Shown here: positions 31,130 through 41,160 of the stretch, one piece after another
How the letters are laid out: each line of letters starts with the position of its first letter
Numbering within the stretch: the stretch's first letter is position 1
Source of the DNA: Symbiodinium natans
Taxonomy: Eukaryota > Sar > Dinophyceae > Suessiales > Symbiodiniaceae
Assembly: GCA_905221605.1 (NCBI GenBank)
Contig: CAJNDS010002745.1
Span: forward strand, 358,501 to 422,500
Direction of reading: 5' to 3'
Length of the DNA: 64,000 nt
The notes under the pieces: model-generated
Seen by the model: the letters and a program-made list of their open reading frames with translations, nothing else
The model's database searches: none
What the model was told of the DNA's origin: nothing
Translations under genes and position numbers: made by a program

Positions 31130-33642
31130 TCAGGCGTCCGGGCTGTCCTCTGGTTGCCCCTGTGCGGTCACGGCATCGATGCCTCGCCACAGGAGGCGGG
31201 TGTTCAATAGGTAGTGGGTTTAGGGTTTAGGGTTTAGGGTTTTGGGCGTAGGGTTAGGATTTAGGGTTTAGGGGTCAGGGTTTAGGGGTCAGGGTTTAGG
31301 GTTCTTCCACAAGGTTGCGATGCACAAGTTACACCAAACCAAACCCTGTGCCTGCTGGCAAATTCGTTCCCAGCGAGTAGATGCTCGCATGGGCGCTCCT
31401 AAACGCTACACCCTAAGACCTGCCTGGGCGATGTTAACCATATAAGAAGAATGCGACATGACCCAAACCCATGCCCCTTGACCTGTGAAGGGAGAATAGA
31501 AGGAAGGATTTTATCATACTCCTTAGTTTCCTTTAAGGGGCATGCTTCCAGGGCTATGTTAAACCCTAAACCCTAAACCCTAAACCCTAAACCCTAAACC
31601 CTAAACCCTAAACCCTAGACCCTAAACCTGCCCAAGGGGTATGTTAATTTGTTCAAACAGACCTGTGGCTTGGCTGGGGCTTAGGGTTTAGGGTTTATAG
31701 GGTCTAGGGTTTAGGGCTTATAGGGTCTAGGGTTTAGGGTTTAGGGTTTAGGGTTGAGGGTTTAGGGTTTAGGGTCATGATATCAGCGGTCTATACAAAC
31801 CTAGACCCAAGAGTATCCTAGGAACAACAATGGGTACCCTTGTGGATTAAAAGGGCCTTTTTTCGAGAACCAGATACCCCCCCCCCCCCCCCCAAGACAA
31901 AAAAAGGAATGAGGGCCTACGCTGGATCCTAGAAACTTCACTCGCTTTGTCATCCGGCAGCCCGTAGTTTCAAGAGGGTTTAGGGTTTATATAGGGTTTA
32001 GGTTTAGGGTTTATGGTTTAGGGTTTAGGGCCACATCCGAGCTCAGATACCGTTGCACCCACGAACCTGAGACTAAACCCTCAACGCGACAACGCTCAAC
32101 CCTAAACACGAGCACCCCAAACCCTAGAAACAGTAGAAACCCTAGAAACCCTAGAAACCCTAGAAACCCGAAACCCTAGAAACCCTAGAAACCCCAAAGC
32201 CTAAACTACTTGTGCAGTCCCAGCTGCACTCTGCAAAGTGCTGCACGCAATCCGCGTGCTCTCCCCTGCGCCAGGCCTGATTCAGGGTGTTTAGGGTTTA
32301 GGGTTAAGGTTTAGGGTTTAGGGTTTAGGGTTTAGGGTTGAGGGTTGAGGGTTTAGGGTTTAGGGTTTACGGTTTGGGGTTTGGGGTTTAGGGTTTAGGG
32401 TGTGGCGTGCCAGAAGCCGATCCAGGGTTGCAAGGGCTTAGGTTCATGGGTAGTTTTAAGTAGGGTTATCTGTATGGTAACTATCCTGCAGGGTTTAGGG
32501 TTTAGGGTTTAGGGTTTAGGGTTTAGGGTTTAGGGTTTAGGGCTTAGGGCTTAGGGTTTAGGGTTTAGGGTTTAGGGTACTTATTAACCACTTATGACTG
32601 TACTTACAACTGTACTTGGAACCATATTAGGGCGCTTAAAGGGGCTTATAAGTGGGTGATAAGTACTGTTCTAATTGGTTGATGGATACCATGAGCCTCC
32701 AAGTAAGGCTCCATGGACCCTCCTGCAAAAGGACTGGTACCTCCCAAGGGGGGTTCTGGAGTCTCAATTCCTGGGGTTTTGAGGGCCCAAGAGCCTTAGG
32801 GATAGGTATGACCCTACTTCGGGTACTTCGAACTCTGTTTTGGGTTCCGGGCTCAGGGTTTCGAATTCTTGGCGTTTAGGGCATACTGTAGGTTTCGAAT
32901 ATGGTGTGCTATTTTTAAGGGTTCTGTAGATTGTGTAGAAATTGTATAGGGTTGGGCGGGGGGGGGGGTGGGGGAGGTTCGATTTTGGACGACGCCATTT
33001 GCTGTTGCTCCCCAAACACTGTCTTTGGGTTGGGGGCTAAGGGCAAGGCTTGGGGTGTGGGGTTAGGGCTTAGGGTTTAGGGTTTAGGGTTTAGGGTTTA
33101 GGGTTTAGGGTTTAGGGTTTAGGGTTTAGGGTTTAGGGTCTTAGTTGCCCAATACCTTGGCCCAAAAAAGTTTGAACTTTTCTTATAGTAGGGGTTGAGT
33201 ATACCCAACAAGTATAAAAGTTCCCCTATTGGGCTCCGAAGGGTTTAGGGCTGCTCACGACTCAGAGCTGTTTAGAGTTTAATGTTTAGGGTTGTCTAGG
33301 GTGTAGAGTTTACGGTTTCATGTGATTTCGGACTTAGGATGTTGGAATGTTCACCCTTAGACTACAGTACTTTATTAGGGGTTATAGTACCCCCGATTCG
33401 AATCCCTGTTAAGGACTGTGAGTATAAGGGGGAACATCCCAACCTAGGATACTTCGAATGCTTCTTGGGGTTTATGCAGATTTAGGGTTTAGGGTTTAGG
33501 GTTTAGGGCTTAGGGCTTAGGGTTTAGGGCTTAGGGCTTAGGGCTTAGGGTTTAGGGTTTAGGGTTTAGGGCTAGGGTTTAGGGCCCCGGCCGAGTCTGC
33601 GGCAACAGTGGCTGCCAACGCAGCCAAGAGTGGCCGGGCCAT
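31130..33642 (-). CDS. Complete six-exon gene for a ~100-residue protein with a signal-like N-terminus
   Basis: Exons in transcript order: 33,586-33,642; 32,210-32,276; 32,035-32,066; 31,628-31,662; 31,340-31,398; 31,130-31,182. Every junction keeps phase (0, 1, 0, 2, 1), which is hard to get by chance. The start MARPLLAALAATVAADSAG is a plausible signal peptide. Then come AWRRGEHADCVQHFAECSWD with three Cys, SWVQRYLSSD, VCLNKLTYPLG, SAHASIYSLGTNLPAGTG and the tail IDAVTAQGQPEDSPDA before a TGA at 31,130-31,132. Intron 1 has a GC donor and holds most of the repeats; the 32,067-32,209 intron is built on AAACCCTAG units. The first exon is also open on the plus strand (AESAATVAANAAKSGRAMWC), but the phase chain supports the minus strand. 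The family is not recognised; a small secreted or organelle-imported protein is the best description. Confidence 0.6.
31808..31932. mobile_element. Family C element inside an intron
   Basis: Ends CCTAGGAACAACAATGGGTA and GGCCTACGCTGGATCCTAG match the family C ends. A C15 run lies inside. It sits in the intron between 31,662 and 32,035. Confidence 0.55.
32572..32810. mobile_element. Family D element plus an attached block shared with 41,428-41,800
   Basis: The family D element (32,572-32,700) is followed by CTCCATGGACCCTCCT, GGACTGGTACCTCC and GTCTCAATTC, which recur almost identically at 41,699-41,800. In the second location the family D element lies about 140 bp away. Confidence 0.65.
33060..33140 (+). 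repeat. TTTAGGG array, about 10 units
   Basis: Perfect heptamers preceding a unique element at 33,145-33,240 (TTGCCCAATA...TATTGGGCT, inverted ends). Confidence 0.95.
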
Positions 33643-33895
33643 GTGGTGCTCACGGAATCTAGCCCCGCTCTTCCAGCCTAAACCTCTTTGCGTAGTAAAG
33701 GACTTAGGGTTAGGGTTTAGGGTTCAGGATTTAAGGTTTAGGGTTTGGAGCTTGGGGCTTGGGGTTTGGGGTTTGGGTTGAGGGTTTAGGGCCTGTAGGG
33801 TCGTCTACTATTTGGCGAAATTTCCCACCTTAGGACCCTTATAGCCCTGCTTACAACTTGGGGGCCGCTACTTGCAAGGCCCTGCATCTTAACTA

Positions 33896-33963
33896 CTATT
33901 CGCTTGTCTTGAAATTCTTGGGGAGTTCTTCAGCAGATAGATCGTCTATGTCAGGCCACACAG
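33896..33963 (-). CDS. Terminal exon of an unrecognised upstream gene
   Basis: Acceptor CTACCTAG, phase 1 in, then VWPDIDDLSAEELPKNFKTS, Glu and a TAG at 33,896-33,898. The next gene starts about 250 bp further along the same strand, so genes are closely spaced here. Confidence 0.5.
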
Positions 33964-34379
33964 CTAGGTAGGTGGCTGGGTTTAGGGTTTGGGTCTAGGG
34001 TTAGGGTTCTTTAGGACTGAGGGTTTGGGGGGAATTTCGGTTCTGAATTTCTTGTTGGGGGAAAGGTTTAGGGTTTAGGGCTTAGGGCTTAGGGTTTAGG
34101 GTTTAGGGCTTAGGGTCTAGGGTTGGTCAACTCTTGCCGAAAAGGGCCAACAACAGCAGGCTACCTAAACTCGCAACCCCCAACTTGGCAGCCCTTTTGG
34201 CTTGGTAAGTGGGGTTAGTAAGGTGTCTCTAGGGGATACAAAGTAGACGTACGAAGTCAAAAAGGCTTCCAAGCAGCCATTTGAATCCAGCAGGCGGCGA
34301 GCTTGACACGCTCAAGAGAACATCAGATCTTCGAAGGTTGTGGCTTGTGGGGTCTTTGGCTCACCTGCTAAACCCTAAC

Positions 34380-34925
34380 CCCTAATTAAGCCCTCAACCC
34401 TAAACTTTATAAAGGCCGATGGCCTGTTTATCTGTTGCCCTTATACCTGAGTACAGCCCCTAGATACCCAAATAAGAACCCCGAATATAATTCCCCTATA
34501 AATGCGTATACAACAGAGACCACCAACCCATACAACCTGAACCCTAAACCCTCAACCCTAAGCCCTAAGCCCTAAACCCTAAACCGTAAACCCTAGACCC
34601 TAGACCCTAAACCCTAAATTCTTCCATTTAAGGGTACTATAGGGATTATAATTTTTTGGGAAGGGGAGGCTGGGGGTGGGAGGGAGGAGGTCCTTGGAAG
34701 ATAATCCTCTGTCCCAAGGGCCCGGGGCTTGAGGGTTACAGGCCTGGCAAGCCCTGGAACCCAACCGCAGCACTCGCCCCCAAAACCCCAAAACCCAAAA
34801 CCCTAAACTCCTAAACCCCTAAACCCCTAAACCCTCAACCCCTTAACCCCTAAACCCCAGACCCTTAACCCCTCAACCCTAAACCCTCATCCCCTAAACC
34901 CTCAACCCCTCAACCCTGAGCCCCT
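34380..34925. other. CCCTAAA-type degenerate DNA without a clear exon
   Basis: Contains CCCTAAA runs (34,545-34,617 and 34,795-34,925, the latter mostly CCCCTAAA and CCCTCAA variants) and a GC-rich island at 34,665-34,790 with only weak frames. Confidence 0.4.
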
Positions 34926-34985
34926 AAAAACTCTGTCTGGCCGCACCGATCTTCCTGCACCTCCTTGTTCCCCTGCCGCCATGCT
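34925..34985 (-). CDS. Candidate exon
   Basis: The minus strand reads AWRQGNKEVQEDRCGQTE, or MAAGEQGGAGRSVRPDR in another frame. Unrecognised. Confidence 0.3.
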
Positions 34986-35224
34986 GTTTAGGGCTCAGGG
35001 CTCGTCGGCTGCCGGCTGACTTTTCCGGCGTTTGGGGTCTAGGGGGTGGAGTTTAGGGTTTAGGGTACTTACCTCTGGCTTGCGAGGAGGAGCCCCCTGG
35101 TTCTATAGGTAGGGTTTTAGGTGCCCCAAAGTAGGTTAGACATCTTTCCGTTTTGGTTATAACGCTACTCAAGGAGTCATTGAATGTTCTCCCAACTAGT
35201 CCGAAACTCTACACCCTAAACCCT

Positions 35225-35325
35225 AACCCCTCAGGACTTTGGGGATGTTGGACAGCAACGACTGCCACTCGAGGCTTCGACGTTGGGCGCGAGCCAAATT
35301 CGAGGTTTCAGGGCGTAGGGTTTGA
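35225..35325. CDS. Candidate exon, strand unresolved
   Basis: Plus strand: acceptor CCTCAG, DFGDVGQQRLPLEASTLGAS, donor GTTTCA. Minus strand: ETSNLARAQRRSLEWQSLLS then NIPKVLRG. Both are open and chemically plausible. Confidence 0.4.
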
Positions 35326-35357
35326 TTTAGGGTTCAGGGCTTACCCTATCATATAAG

Positions 35358-35455
35358 GGTCCATGCACCCCAACAGGGAAGGCCTTCAAGTACTTCCTTC
35401 CTATACAAGGACTTTGGGGCCCAAGTATAGAAACATTGAGGTACATGGACCCTTA
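35358..35455. mobile_element. Family A element, divergent
   Basis: Arms AAGGGTCCATGCACC and GGTACATGGACCCTTAGGG; the interior differs from the 6,893 copy but keeps GGCCCAAGTAT near the right arm. Confidence 0.65.
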
Positions 35456-35592
35456 GGGTTAGGGCAACAAAATAGGCAACCCTAAACCCTAAACCGTAAG
35501 GCCCAAACCCTAAACCCTTTTTTCATGTTCCAAGCCCTAACACCCGAAACCCGAAAACCGAAATGCCAAAAATGATGAATTTACGCGACAGA

Positions 35593-35628
35593 CCTTCAGG
35601 CAAGTTCAACCCTCCATCTTGGAACCTC
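35593..35628 (-). CDS. Possible short exon
   Basis: Acceptor GCCCGAG and donor GTCTGTC frame FQDGGLNLPE. Short, so weak. Confidence 0.3.
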
Positions 35629-35805
35629 GGGCTATATGCCATGGGGCACATTGCAAACCCTAAATCCTGAACCCAAACCCTAAGCCCTAAACCCTTAACT
35701 CGAAACCCTAAACCCTAGGCCCTAAGCCCCAAACCCCAAACCCTAAGCACTAAACCCTAAACCCTAAAACCTAAACCCGAAACCCGAAACCCGAAACCCG
35801 AAAGC

Positions 35806-35880
35806 GAGTTTCAAGTCAAAGGGCCTGCCACGAAGCAGCTGCTGCCATGAGGGCCAATCTTCGCTCAATCGCTTTGTTGA
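35806..35880 (-). CDS. Candidate exon
   Basis: Two frames are open: STKRLSEDWPSWQQLLRGRP then FDLKLA, and AIERRLALMAAAASWQ ending at a GC donor. TTTAGGG units begin directly at its edge. Confidence 0.4.
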
Positions 35881-35939
35881 GGGTTTAGGGTTTAGGGTTT
35901 AGGGTTTAGGGTTTGGGGTTTAGGGTTTAGGGGGGGATT

Positions 35940-36019
35940 TCATAGATCAGGCGTGGTTCTTAGTAAGGAATGAAAGAATTGAGAGAATGAGCGACCCTAT
36001 GATATCCGCTGGACGGAAC

Positions 36020-36053
<34 letters not shown>

Positions 36054-36228
36054 ATAGGCGTATAGGTATACCTGATTCCCTCCCCACTAAGAAGCAGCAG
36101 GTGTCGTGGTAAGGATTTGTTGCATGCGCAAAGGTCAGCTGTTCGACTTGGAGATTGTATTTCAAATTGTGTGAATTCTGGGGTGTTGAGAAAACATGTA
36201 TGATTATGCTTATATCTTTGCATATGAT

Positions 36229-36264
<36 letters not shown>

Positions 36265-36510
36265 TACGTATCTCTATATATATGTATGTATATATATATA
36301 TATATGATCTGCCAGGCATCACAACCATCGTCTGACCCATCGGCCGCACTTCTCCCAGCGAACATGCCACACGGCGAAGGTGCACTGCAATTGCAACACA
36401 GCAGCTCCTAAGTCAAACATTCACGTGAAACAAGACCGACAAGCAGTGTTCACAAGCACACTTCAAAAGATCATGGGGGGAACAAAAGGCTGGAACCTGT
36501 GCTAAGCTAC
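35940..36510. repeat. AT/ATAC microsatellite region without heptamers
   Basis: TA-rich runs at 36,021-36,065 and 36,228-36,306, with unique sequence between and after. Open frames over the TA runs (Tyr-Ile repeats) are artefacts. A segment at 36,310-36,410 is GC-richer but has no convincing exon. Confidence 0.75.
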
Positions 36511-36639
36511 GGGTTCGGGTGTAGGGTTTAAGGTTTAGGGTTAGGGTTAGGGTTTAGGGTGTAGGGTTTAGGGTTAGGGTTTGGGGTTTAGGGTTTAGGG
36601 TTTCGGGTATAGGGTTTATAGGTTTAGGGTTTAGGGTTT

Positions 36640-36745
36640 AGGGCGTCGACCGGGCCTGCCCACTTGCTTCTCTTGCCCTAGAGCCGCTTTTGGCGCTTGC
36701 GGCCCCCGTCTGCGCCTGGAGGACCTGCTGCGGAGGGTATGGAAC
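36640..36745. CDS. GC-rich exon-like island, frame unresolved
   Basis: All three minus-strand frames are open or nearly so (for example SSIPSAAGPPGADGGRKRQK, followed by a stop, or VPYPPQQVLQAQTGAASAKS). The basic tail of the first is nuclear-signal-like. Confidence 0.3.
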
Positions 36746-36949
36746 TTGCGGTTTAAGGTTTTGGGGTTTCTAGGGTTAGGGTTTAGGGTTTATAGGGTTT
36801 AGGGTTTAGGGTTTAGGGTTTAGGGTTTTAGGGTTTAAGGTTTAGGGTTTAGGGTTTATAGGGTTTAGGGTTTATAGGGTTTAGGGCTAGGGTATAGGGT
36901 TTAGGGTGGCTTCTTAGTTTGCGTAGGGTGCCAGACCTAGAGCGCAAGC

Positions 36950-37040
36950 CTGAAAGCCGCTGCATCATGAGAAACGATGCACCAAGTCTGCCATATGTGA
37001 TTGCACTCAACTCGTGCAGACTCTTCTCCTGGTCGATAGC
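36950..37040 (-). CDS. Exon of an unrecognised gene
   Basis: 91 nt, acceptor CATGCTTCAG, GC donor after TTTCAG. Reads AIDQEKSLHELSAITYGRLG then ASFLMMQRLS. Only this frame is chemically sensible. Phase 0 in, 1 out. Unrecognised. Confidence 0.6.
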
Positions 37041-37177
37041 CTGAAGCATGAAATCTGACGTCTAGAGAGCCACACCTCTGATTCGCGTTTTCTTGCAACG
37101 CTACGGAATTCACCTCGTGATCGGGGTTCCATCACCACCAAGAATCCTTGCCGGCGTTCTTTTTTTGATGCACCTAC

Positions 37178-37226
37178 TCAATCCTATTGTCTTCCGCGTC
37201 CTTGTCAACTTGCCGGCACTTCATCT
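37178..37226 (-). CDS. Possible short exon
   Basis: Acceptor TGTAAAG, then MKCRQVDKDAEDNRIE to a donor GTAGGTG. The plus strand is also open in a hydrophobic frame, so this is uncertain. Confidence 0.35.
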
Positions 37227-37263
37227 TTACAACGCGGCTTTAGGGTTTAGGGTTTAGGGTTAG

Positions 37264-37537
37264 CTATGCACGTTTCGCAGCAAGCTCCATGTGAAGCGCA
37301 CACGTGGCCTCCGGCATCGATGATGATATCTTTTCTTGGGGACCTAATGAACCCAAAGCGGGTTTATGTTCACATGCCTTATAACAAGAATTTTAGTAGT
37401 ATAAGGTAAATGACCCCACATTTTTTTCGGGTTCTCATTGGGTCCCCAAGGGGCATTGTAACGTGCACTTGCTGCCGCAACATATGCGTGCAGTGAGATG
37501 GTGGCAAACATGGTCACTGCAATGCCCAAGATGTTTG
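37264..37537 (-). CDS. 3' end of a membrane-protein gene, two exons joined over a TIR intron
   Basis: Exon 37,445-37,537 has a strong acceptor (CTTTATCCCTCTTCAG) and reads NILGIAVTMFATISLHAYVA then AASARYNAPW, one clear transmembrane helix. It leaves in phase 1. Exon 37,264-37,334 enters in phase 1 and reads KISSSMPEATCALHMELAAK then RA and a TAG at 37,264-37,266. The intron between them is a TIR element with a GA donor. The family is not recognised. A very similar helix exon lies upstream at 38,821-38,905. Confidence 0.6.
37335..37444 (-). mobile_element. 110-bp TIR intron with GA-AG ends
   Basis: On the minus strand the element reads CTTGGGGACCCAATGAGAAC ... GGTTCATTAGGTCCCCAAG; the ends are imperfect inverted copies (shared core CTTGGGGACC). 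The intron starts at GA within the left end and finishes at the terminal AAG. Removing it restores phase 1 across the junction. Confidence 0.6.
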
Positions 37538-37859
37538 CTGAAGAGGGATAAAGCTGCGCACGACGGTTCCAGGTTCATGATTAGATCATGCGTGCAAGAA
37601 ATACGCAAGGCATGCACACCAGGATGGGCTATTCGGCCTTATAATTCCTATAATCAACCTTATAAAAGGGCCTTTTTAAGGGGTTATAGGGTTATAATAG
37701 CCCGTCCTGGCAGGGTGGTCCACGAATCTAAGGCCATGTTTGGGGTAAACACCCATGGGTAGGTCTCTAATTTCTGAGGACCATGAGGGCGCTATGTTCT
37801 TACGTGAACCAAAAAAGAAGGTACCCAAAAGACTCTAAGTTGGAGAACCACCCGTGTGC

Positions 37860-38118
37860 TAGATGCAAACCCTTTATATAACACTTGCACCTCTCAACCC
37901 CCTGCCACAAGCGCGGACAAACACGCGCACGCACGCGCACACGTACACTCACATGCACGCACTCACGCACCCCACGCGTGCCTCCCACCCCCACCCACAC
38001 ACACATATACGAAACACACGGAAACACGATGAAAACACGTTGGAAACACTTTGGAAACACTGTGGGAACGCACTGGAAACACACCGGAAACATGCTGGAA
38101 ACACATGAAAAGAATTCC

Positions 38119-38149
<31 letters not shown>

Positions 38150-38350
38150 AATATGCATACGCATATGCATATGCATATGCATATGCATATGCATATACAT
38201 ATACGTATACATATACATATACATATACATATGCATGTACACATACATATACATGTACACATACACATACGTATACATATATATATATATACATATATAT
38301 ATATACATATATATATATATGTTTGTGCACATATATCAGGAGTATGTGCA
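37860..38350 (+). repeat. CA-rich then ATAC/TA microsatellite block
   Basis: CACGCA/ACAC repeats (37,910-38,010), a GGAAACAC-type minisatellite (about 38,010-38,108: repeated GGAAACAC spaced by 5-8 bp), then ATATAC, ATATGC and TA repeats to 38,320. Open frames in this block on both strands are repeat translations. Confidence 0.9.
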
Positions 38351-38547
38351 TGTATTTGTGTGTACTCGTCTATTTCGAGCCTAAAGAGCCCTGAACCCCT
38401 GACCACCCTAAACCTTGAACCAACTAAAGGCCTGCAAGCCTTTGCATTTAGGGCTTAGGGTTTAGGGGGCCAGTCTTTCAGATGAGAAACGTACCGTTAA
38501 AAGAAGTCCGGGCCTAAACCCGTAAAGGGAATAGGGCGGTTTGGCGC

Positions 38548-38628
38548 CTGAGACGGCATGTGGTGGGAAACGGTTGCTGCATGGTCCTCGACCATCACGC
38601 CATACTGCACGCCGCACACGACGACACC
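38548..38628 (-). CDS. 81-nt exon, frame not settled
   Basis: Acceptor GCTTGGAG, GC donor after TCTCAG. Frame 0 reads GVVVCGVQYGVMVEDHAATV; the frame that keeps phase with the exons on each side reads CRRVRRAVWRDGRGPCSNRF. Being 81 nt, it fits either way. Confidence 0.45.
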
Positions 38629-38681
38629 CTCCAAGCTATAGTTCTTGCGAAACACTACAAACTATCTCATCGCCATTCTAC

Positions 38682-38739
38682 CTAACAAAGCCTCACGCAC
38701 CGAAAAGCCAAGCCCGAAATACTGGTAGCAGGGTATGAC
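38682..38739 (-). CDS. 58-nt exon
   Basis: Acceptor GAAGCCAG, donor GTAGAA; reads VIPCYQYFGLGFSVREALL, phase 0 in and 1 out. Probably the same gene as the membrane exon at 37,445-37,537. Confidence 0.5.
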
Positions 38740-38820
38740 CTGGCTTCCCATCCTTGTTAGGGTTTAGGCTTTTGAGGTGTTGTGTTCACTGGTGGGCTTG
38801 AGTTTGGGATTAGGGTTTAC

Positions 38821-38905
38821 ACCAGCGTGGCATATTGGACGCGGCAGCATATTGGACGAGGCAGCTTAATATGTGGAGGAAGATACCAACAGCTAAGAGA
38901 CTGGC
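38821..38905 (-). CDS. Transmembrane-helix exon resembling 37,445-37,537
   Basis: 85 nt, acceptor GCGCAG, donor GTAAAC. Reads ASLLAVGIFLHILSCLVQYA then AASNMPRW. It shares with the downstream exon the same size class, a hydrophobic helix, the motif Y(V)AAAS...P(R)W and the same exit phase, so the two may be duplicated exons of one multi-helix protein. Confidence 0.5.
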
Positions 38906-39185
38906 CTGCGCTTGCGTGGCCCACCCTAAACCCCAAACCCCAAACCCTCGGATTTTGGGCTTTCGCCCTGAATGCCCACTCTAAGGACTGTGGGTTTGGC
39001 TGATTTGACCGCTCGCTAGCCTACGCTGACAAGAGCGGGCCTGCCACGGGCGGGAATTCCAGGAGCCCTAAACCCTAAACCCTAAACCCTGAACCCTGAA
39101 TCCTAAACCCTAAACCCTAAAGCCTAAACCCCAAACCCCAAACCCCAAATCCCTCAATCCCTAAATCCCTGAATCCCTGAAGCCC

Positions 39186-39254
39186 AAGCCTGTGGGATCG
39201 ATGCTCTTCGATGGTCTCCTGTGCCTTCCGCGCAACCGGCCCGGAAACTTCGGG
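39186..39254 (-). CDS. Candidate exon
   Basis: Acceptor CCCGAAG, GC donor after CCCACAG; reads VSGPVARKAQETIEEHRSHR in one of the open frames. Helical and charged; unrecognised. Confidence 0.45.
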
Positions 39255-39474
39255 AGTTTGGGGGTGTTTTAGGCTTAGGGTTTAGGGTTTAGGGTTTAGG
39301 GTTAAGGGTTTAGGGTTTAGGGTTTAGGGTTTAGGGTGAATTTGAATTTAGGTTCTTTTTTCGGGTTTAGGGTTACCTCGGATTTAGGTTTCAGGTTTAT
39401 AGCGTTTAGGGCTTATAGCAAGGAGGGCATAGAATACCGACCCCCCGGAGTCCGTTGAAGGGTTCCGGCTTATA

Positions 39475-39790
39475 GGATTAGGGTTTAGGGGTTTAGAGGG
39501 TATAGGGCTTAAGGGTTAGGGCTTTTAGGGTTCATAGGGTTTATAGGGTTTATAGGGTTTACAGGGTTTATAGGGTTCATAGGGTTCATAGGGTTTATAG
39601 GGTTTATATGGGCTTTCAGGGTTTACAGGGTTGACAGGGTTTGTAGGGCTTACAGGGTTTACAGGGCTGTAGAGCTCAGAGGGTTTATAGGGCTCAGAGG
39701 GTTCATATAGGTTTCATAGGGTTGAGCTTACAGGGCTTAAAGGCCTTACAGGGTTTACAGGGCTTATAGGGCTTAGGGTTTAGAGTAATA
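39475..39790 (+). repeat. Degenerate TTTATAGGG/TTTACAGGG array
   Basis: About 25 nine-base units (GGGTTTATA, GGGTTTACA, GGGCTTACA, GGGTTCATA). Telomere-like but with two extra bases per unit, so not telomerase-type sequence. No gene. Confidence 0.85.
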
Positions 39791-40239
39791 TAATTATAGG
39801 TTTAAGGCTTAAGGTTCAAGCTTTTATAAGGTTTAGCGCTTAGGAGGGCAACGCTCGGGTAAGCAGGGTACAGGGTACCGTGAACGAGGCTTGTAATGTA
39901 ACTACCAGGGTCCAGGGTTCTTATCTTCCCTGTAAATTCCTACTCTGTTCTTGGGTTCCCTGATTGGATTCAACAGTCAGACCTACGAAAGGGCGCCCCA
40001 CCCTCAACAGGCGATAGTCCATATTATCCCAAGGTCCCAAAGCCCCAAGATGTTGTTTTAGGGTTTAAGGTTTAGGGTTTACAGGAATTTGAAGCAACCC
40101 TTCCTCCTCCCTCCCCCCCCCCCCCCCCCCCCCTCCCAGATGGGATGAACACCTCCACTCTCCCTGGCCCACGAGCATAGGGTTTAGGGTTTACGGCTCA
40201 ATGCTCAAAAAAACAAGGGGTTTCGGGGGCTTGAAAAAC

Positions 40240-40315
40240 CTAAACCCATTGAGTCAAGGCATTTTGGCGTGGCGATCTTGGATGGGCGAAGATGGCAGGG
40301 CCCGCGAAGGGCCCC
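40240..40315. CDS. Candidate exon, strand unresolved
   Basis: Minus strand reads GPFAGPAIFAHPRSPRQNAL; plus strand reads AFWRGDLGWAKMAG between AG and GG. Short and ambiguous. Confidence 0.3.
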
Positions 40316-40465
40316 TAAACCCTAAACCCTAAACCCTTAACCCTAAGCCCTAAAACCGAAAACCCTGAACCCTAAACCCTAAACCCTAAACCCTAAAACC
40401 CTAAAACCCTAAAACCCTAAAACCCTAAAACCCTAAAACCCTAAAACCCTAAAACACCTACACCC
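40315..40465 (-). repeat. CCCTAAA array passing into CCCTAAAA octamers
   Basis: About eight CCCTAAA-type units, then eight CCCTAAAA octamers (40,395-40,455). Confidence 0.9.
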
Positions 40466-40478
40466 CAAACCCTCAACC

Positions 40479-40533
40479 GTGTTTTCAAGTGCTCCAGGGA
40501 GCCCTTGGAACATGGCGTCGCCCAACCCACGTG
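40479..40533 (-). CDS. Candidate exon
   Basis: Acceptor GTTTAAG, donor GTTGAG; reads ARGLGDAMFQGLPGALENT. Unrecognised. Confidence 0.45.
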
Positions 40534-40639
40534 CACTTAAACACTAAGCCCCACCTCAAGGACCCTGCGGTTTAGGGTTTAGGGTTTAGGGTTTCGGGTT
40601 TAGGGTTTAGGGTTTCGGGTTTAGGGTTTCGGGGTTAAC

Positions 40640-40700
40640 GCAAGAGGCCTGGCCATACTCGAAGAGAAGCTGACGGATCTGCCTGGGACAGAAGCCAGAA
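40640..40700. CDS. Candidate exon, strand unresolved
   Basis: Minus strand: strong acceptor (GGCTTCTGTCCCAG), then QIRQLLFEYGQ and a GC donor. Plus strand: GLAILEEKLTDLPGTEARNR. Both look coding. Confidence 0.4.
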
Positions 40701-41102
40701 ATCGTATGGGTCGGGTTTAGGTTTAGGGTATAGGGTTGGGGGTTTAGGGTTTAGGGTTGGGGGGGGTGGAGGGCTTAGGGCTTTGGGCTTGGGATGTTCA
40801 GGGTTTGGAACTTGTTCAGGCTCGAGGGTTTCAACCCTACTTGCCATTGGTTTGTTGGTTGTGCAAGTGGGACCACCCCCCCCTCGGCCCCCCCCCCCCC
40901 AGTCATAAGTAGGGTGCTAAGGGCCTTAAGTTGCGTTCCAAGTCTTCTGCTTCAGGTTTTCATTCCCATACAAGTAGTGGGCTTTAGGTTCCAACGTAAC
41001 GCAAACACAGGCGTCGAATCGGAGTGATGGGAGGAGGGAGGAGAGATGGGATGGGGAAAGTGGGAGGTGGGAGGTGGGAGGTGGGACATCGCGTAGCAAA
41101 AC

Positions 41103-41160
41103 CGTGGCAAGATCGAATCGAAATATCGATGTCGATCCCATCGAATGGGTCAGGGCAAGT
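41103..41160 (-). CDS. Exon of an unrecognised gene
   Basis: Donor GTTTTG; acceptor likely CCCGAG. Reads TCPDPFDGIDIDISIRSCH in phase 0. The Asp/Ile alternation is distinctive, but I do not recognise it. The upstream bases also stay open (LWSNPE). Confidence 0.5.

Noticed and set aside
32035-32066. A methyltransferase-like reading VSELGCG
   Set aside because: The phase set by the neighbouring exons requires a different frame (SWVQRYLSSD), and LGCG alone is too short to support a methyltransferase.
37800-38458. Long Tyr/Ile/His/Thr-repeat open frames
   Set aside because: Translations of CA, ATAC and TA microsatellites on both strands.
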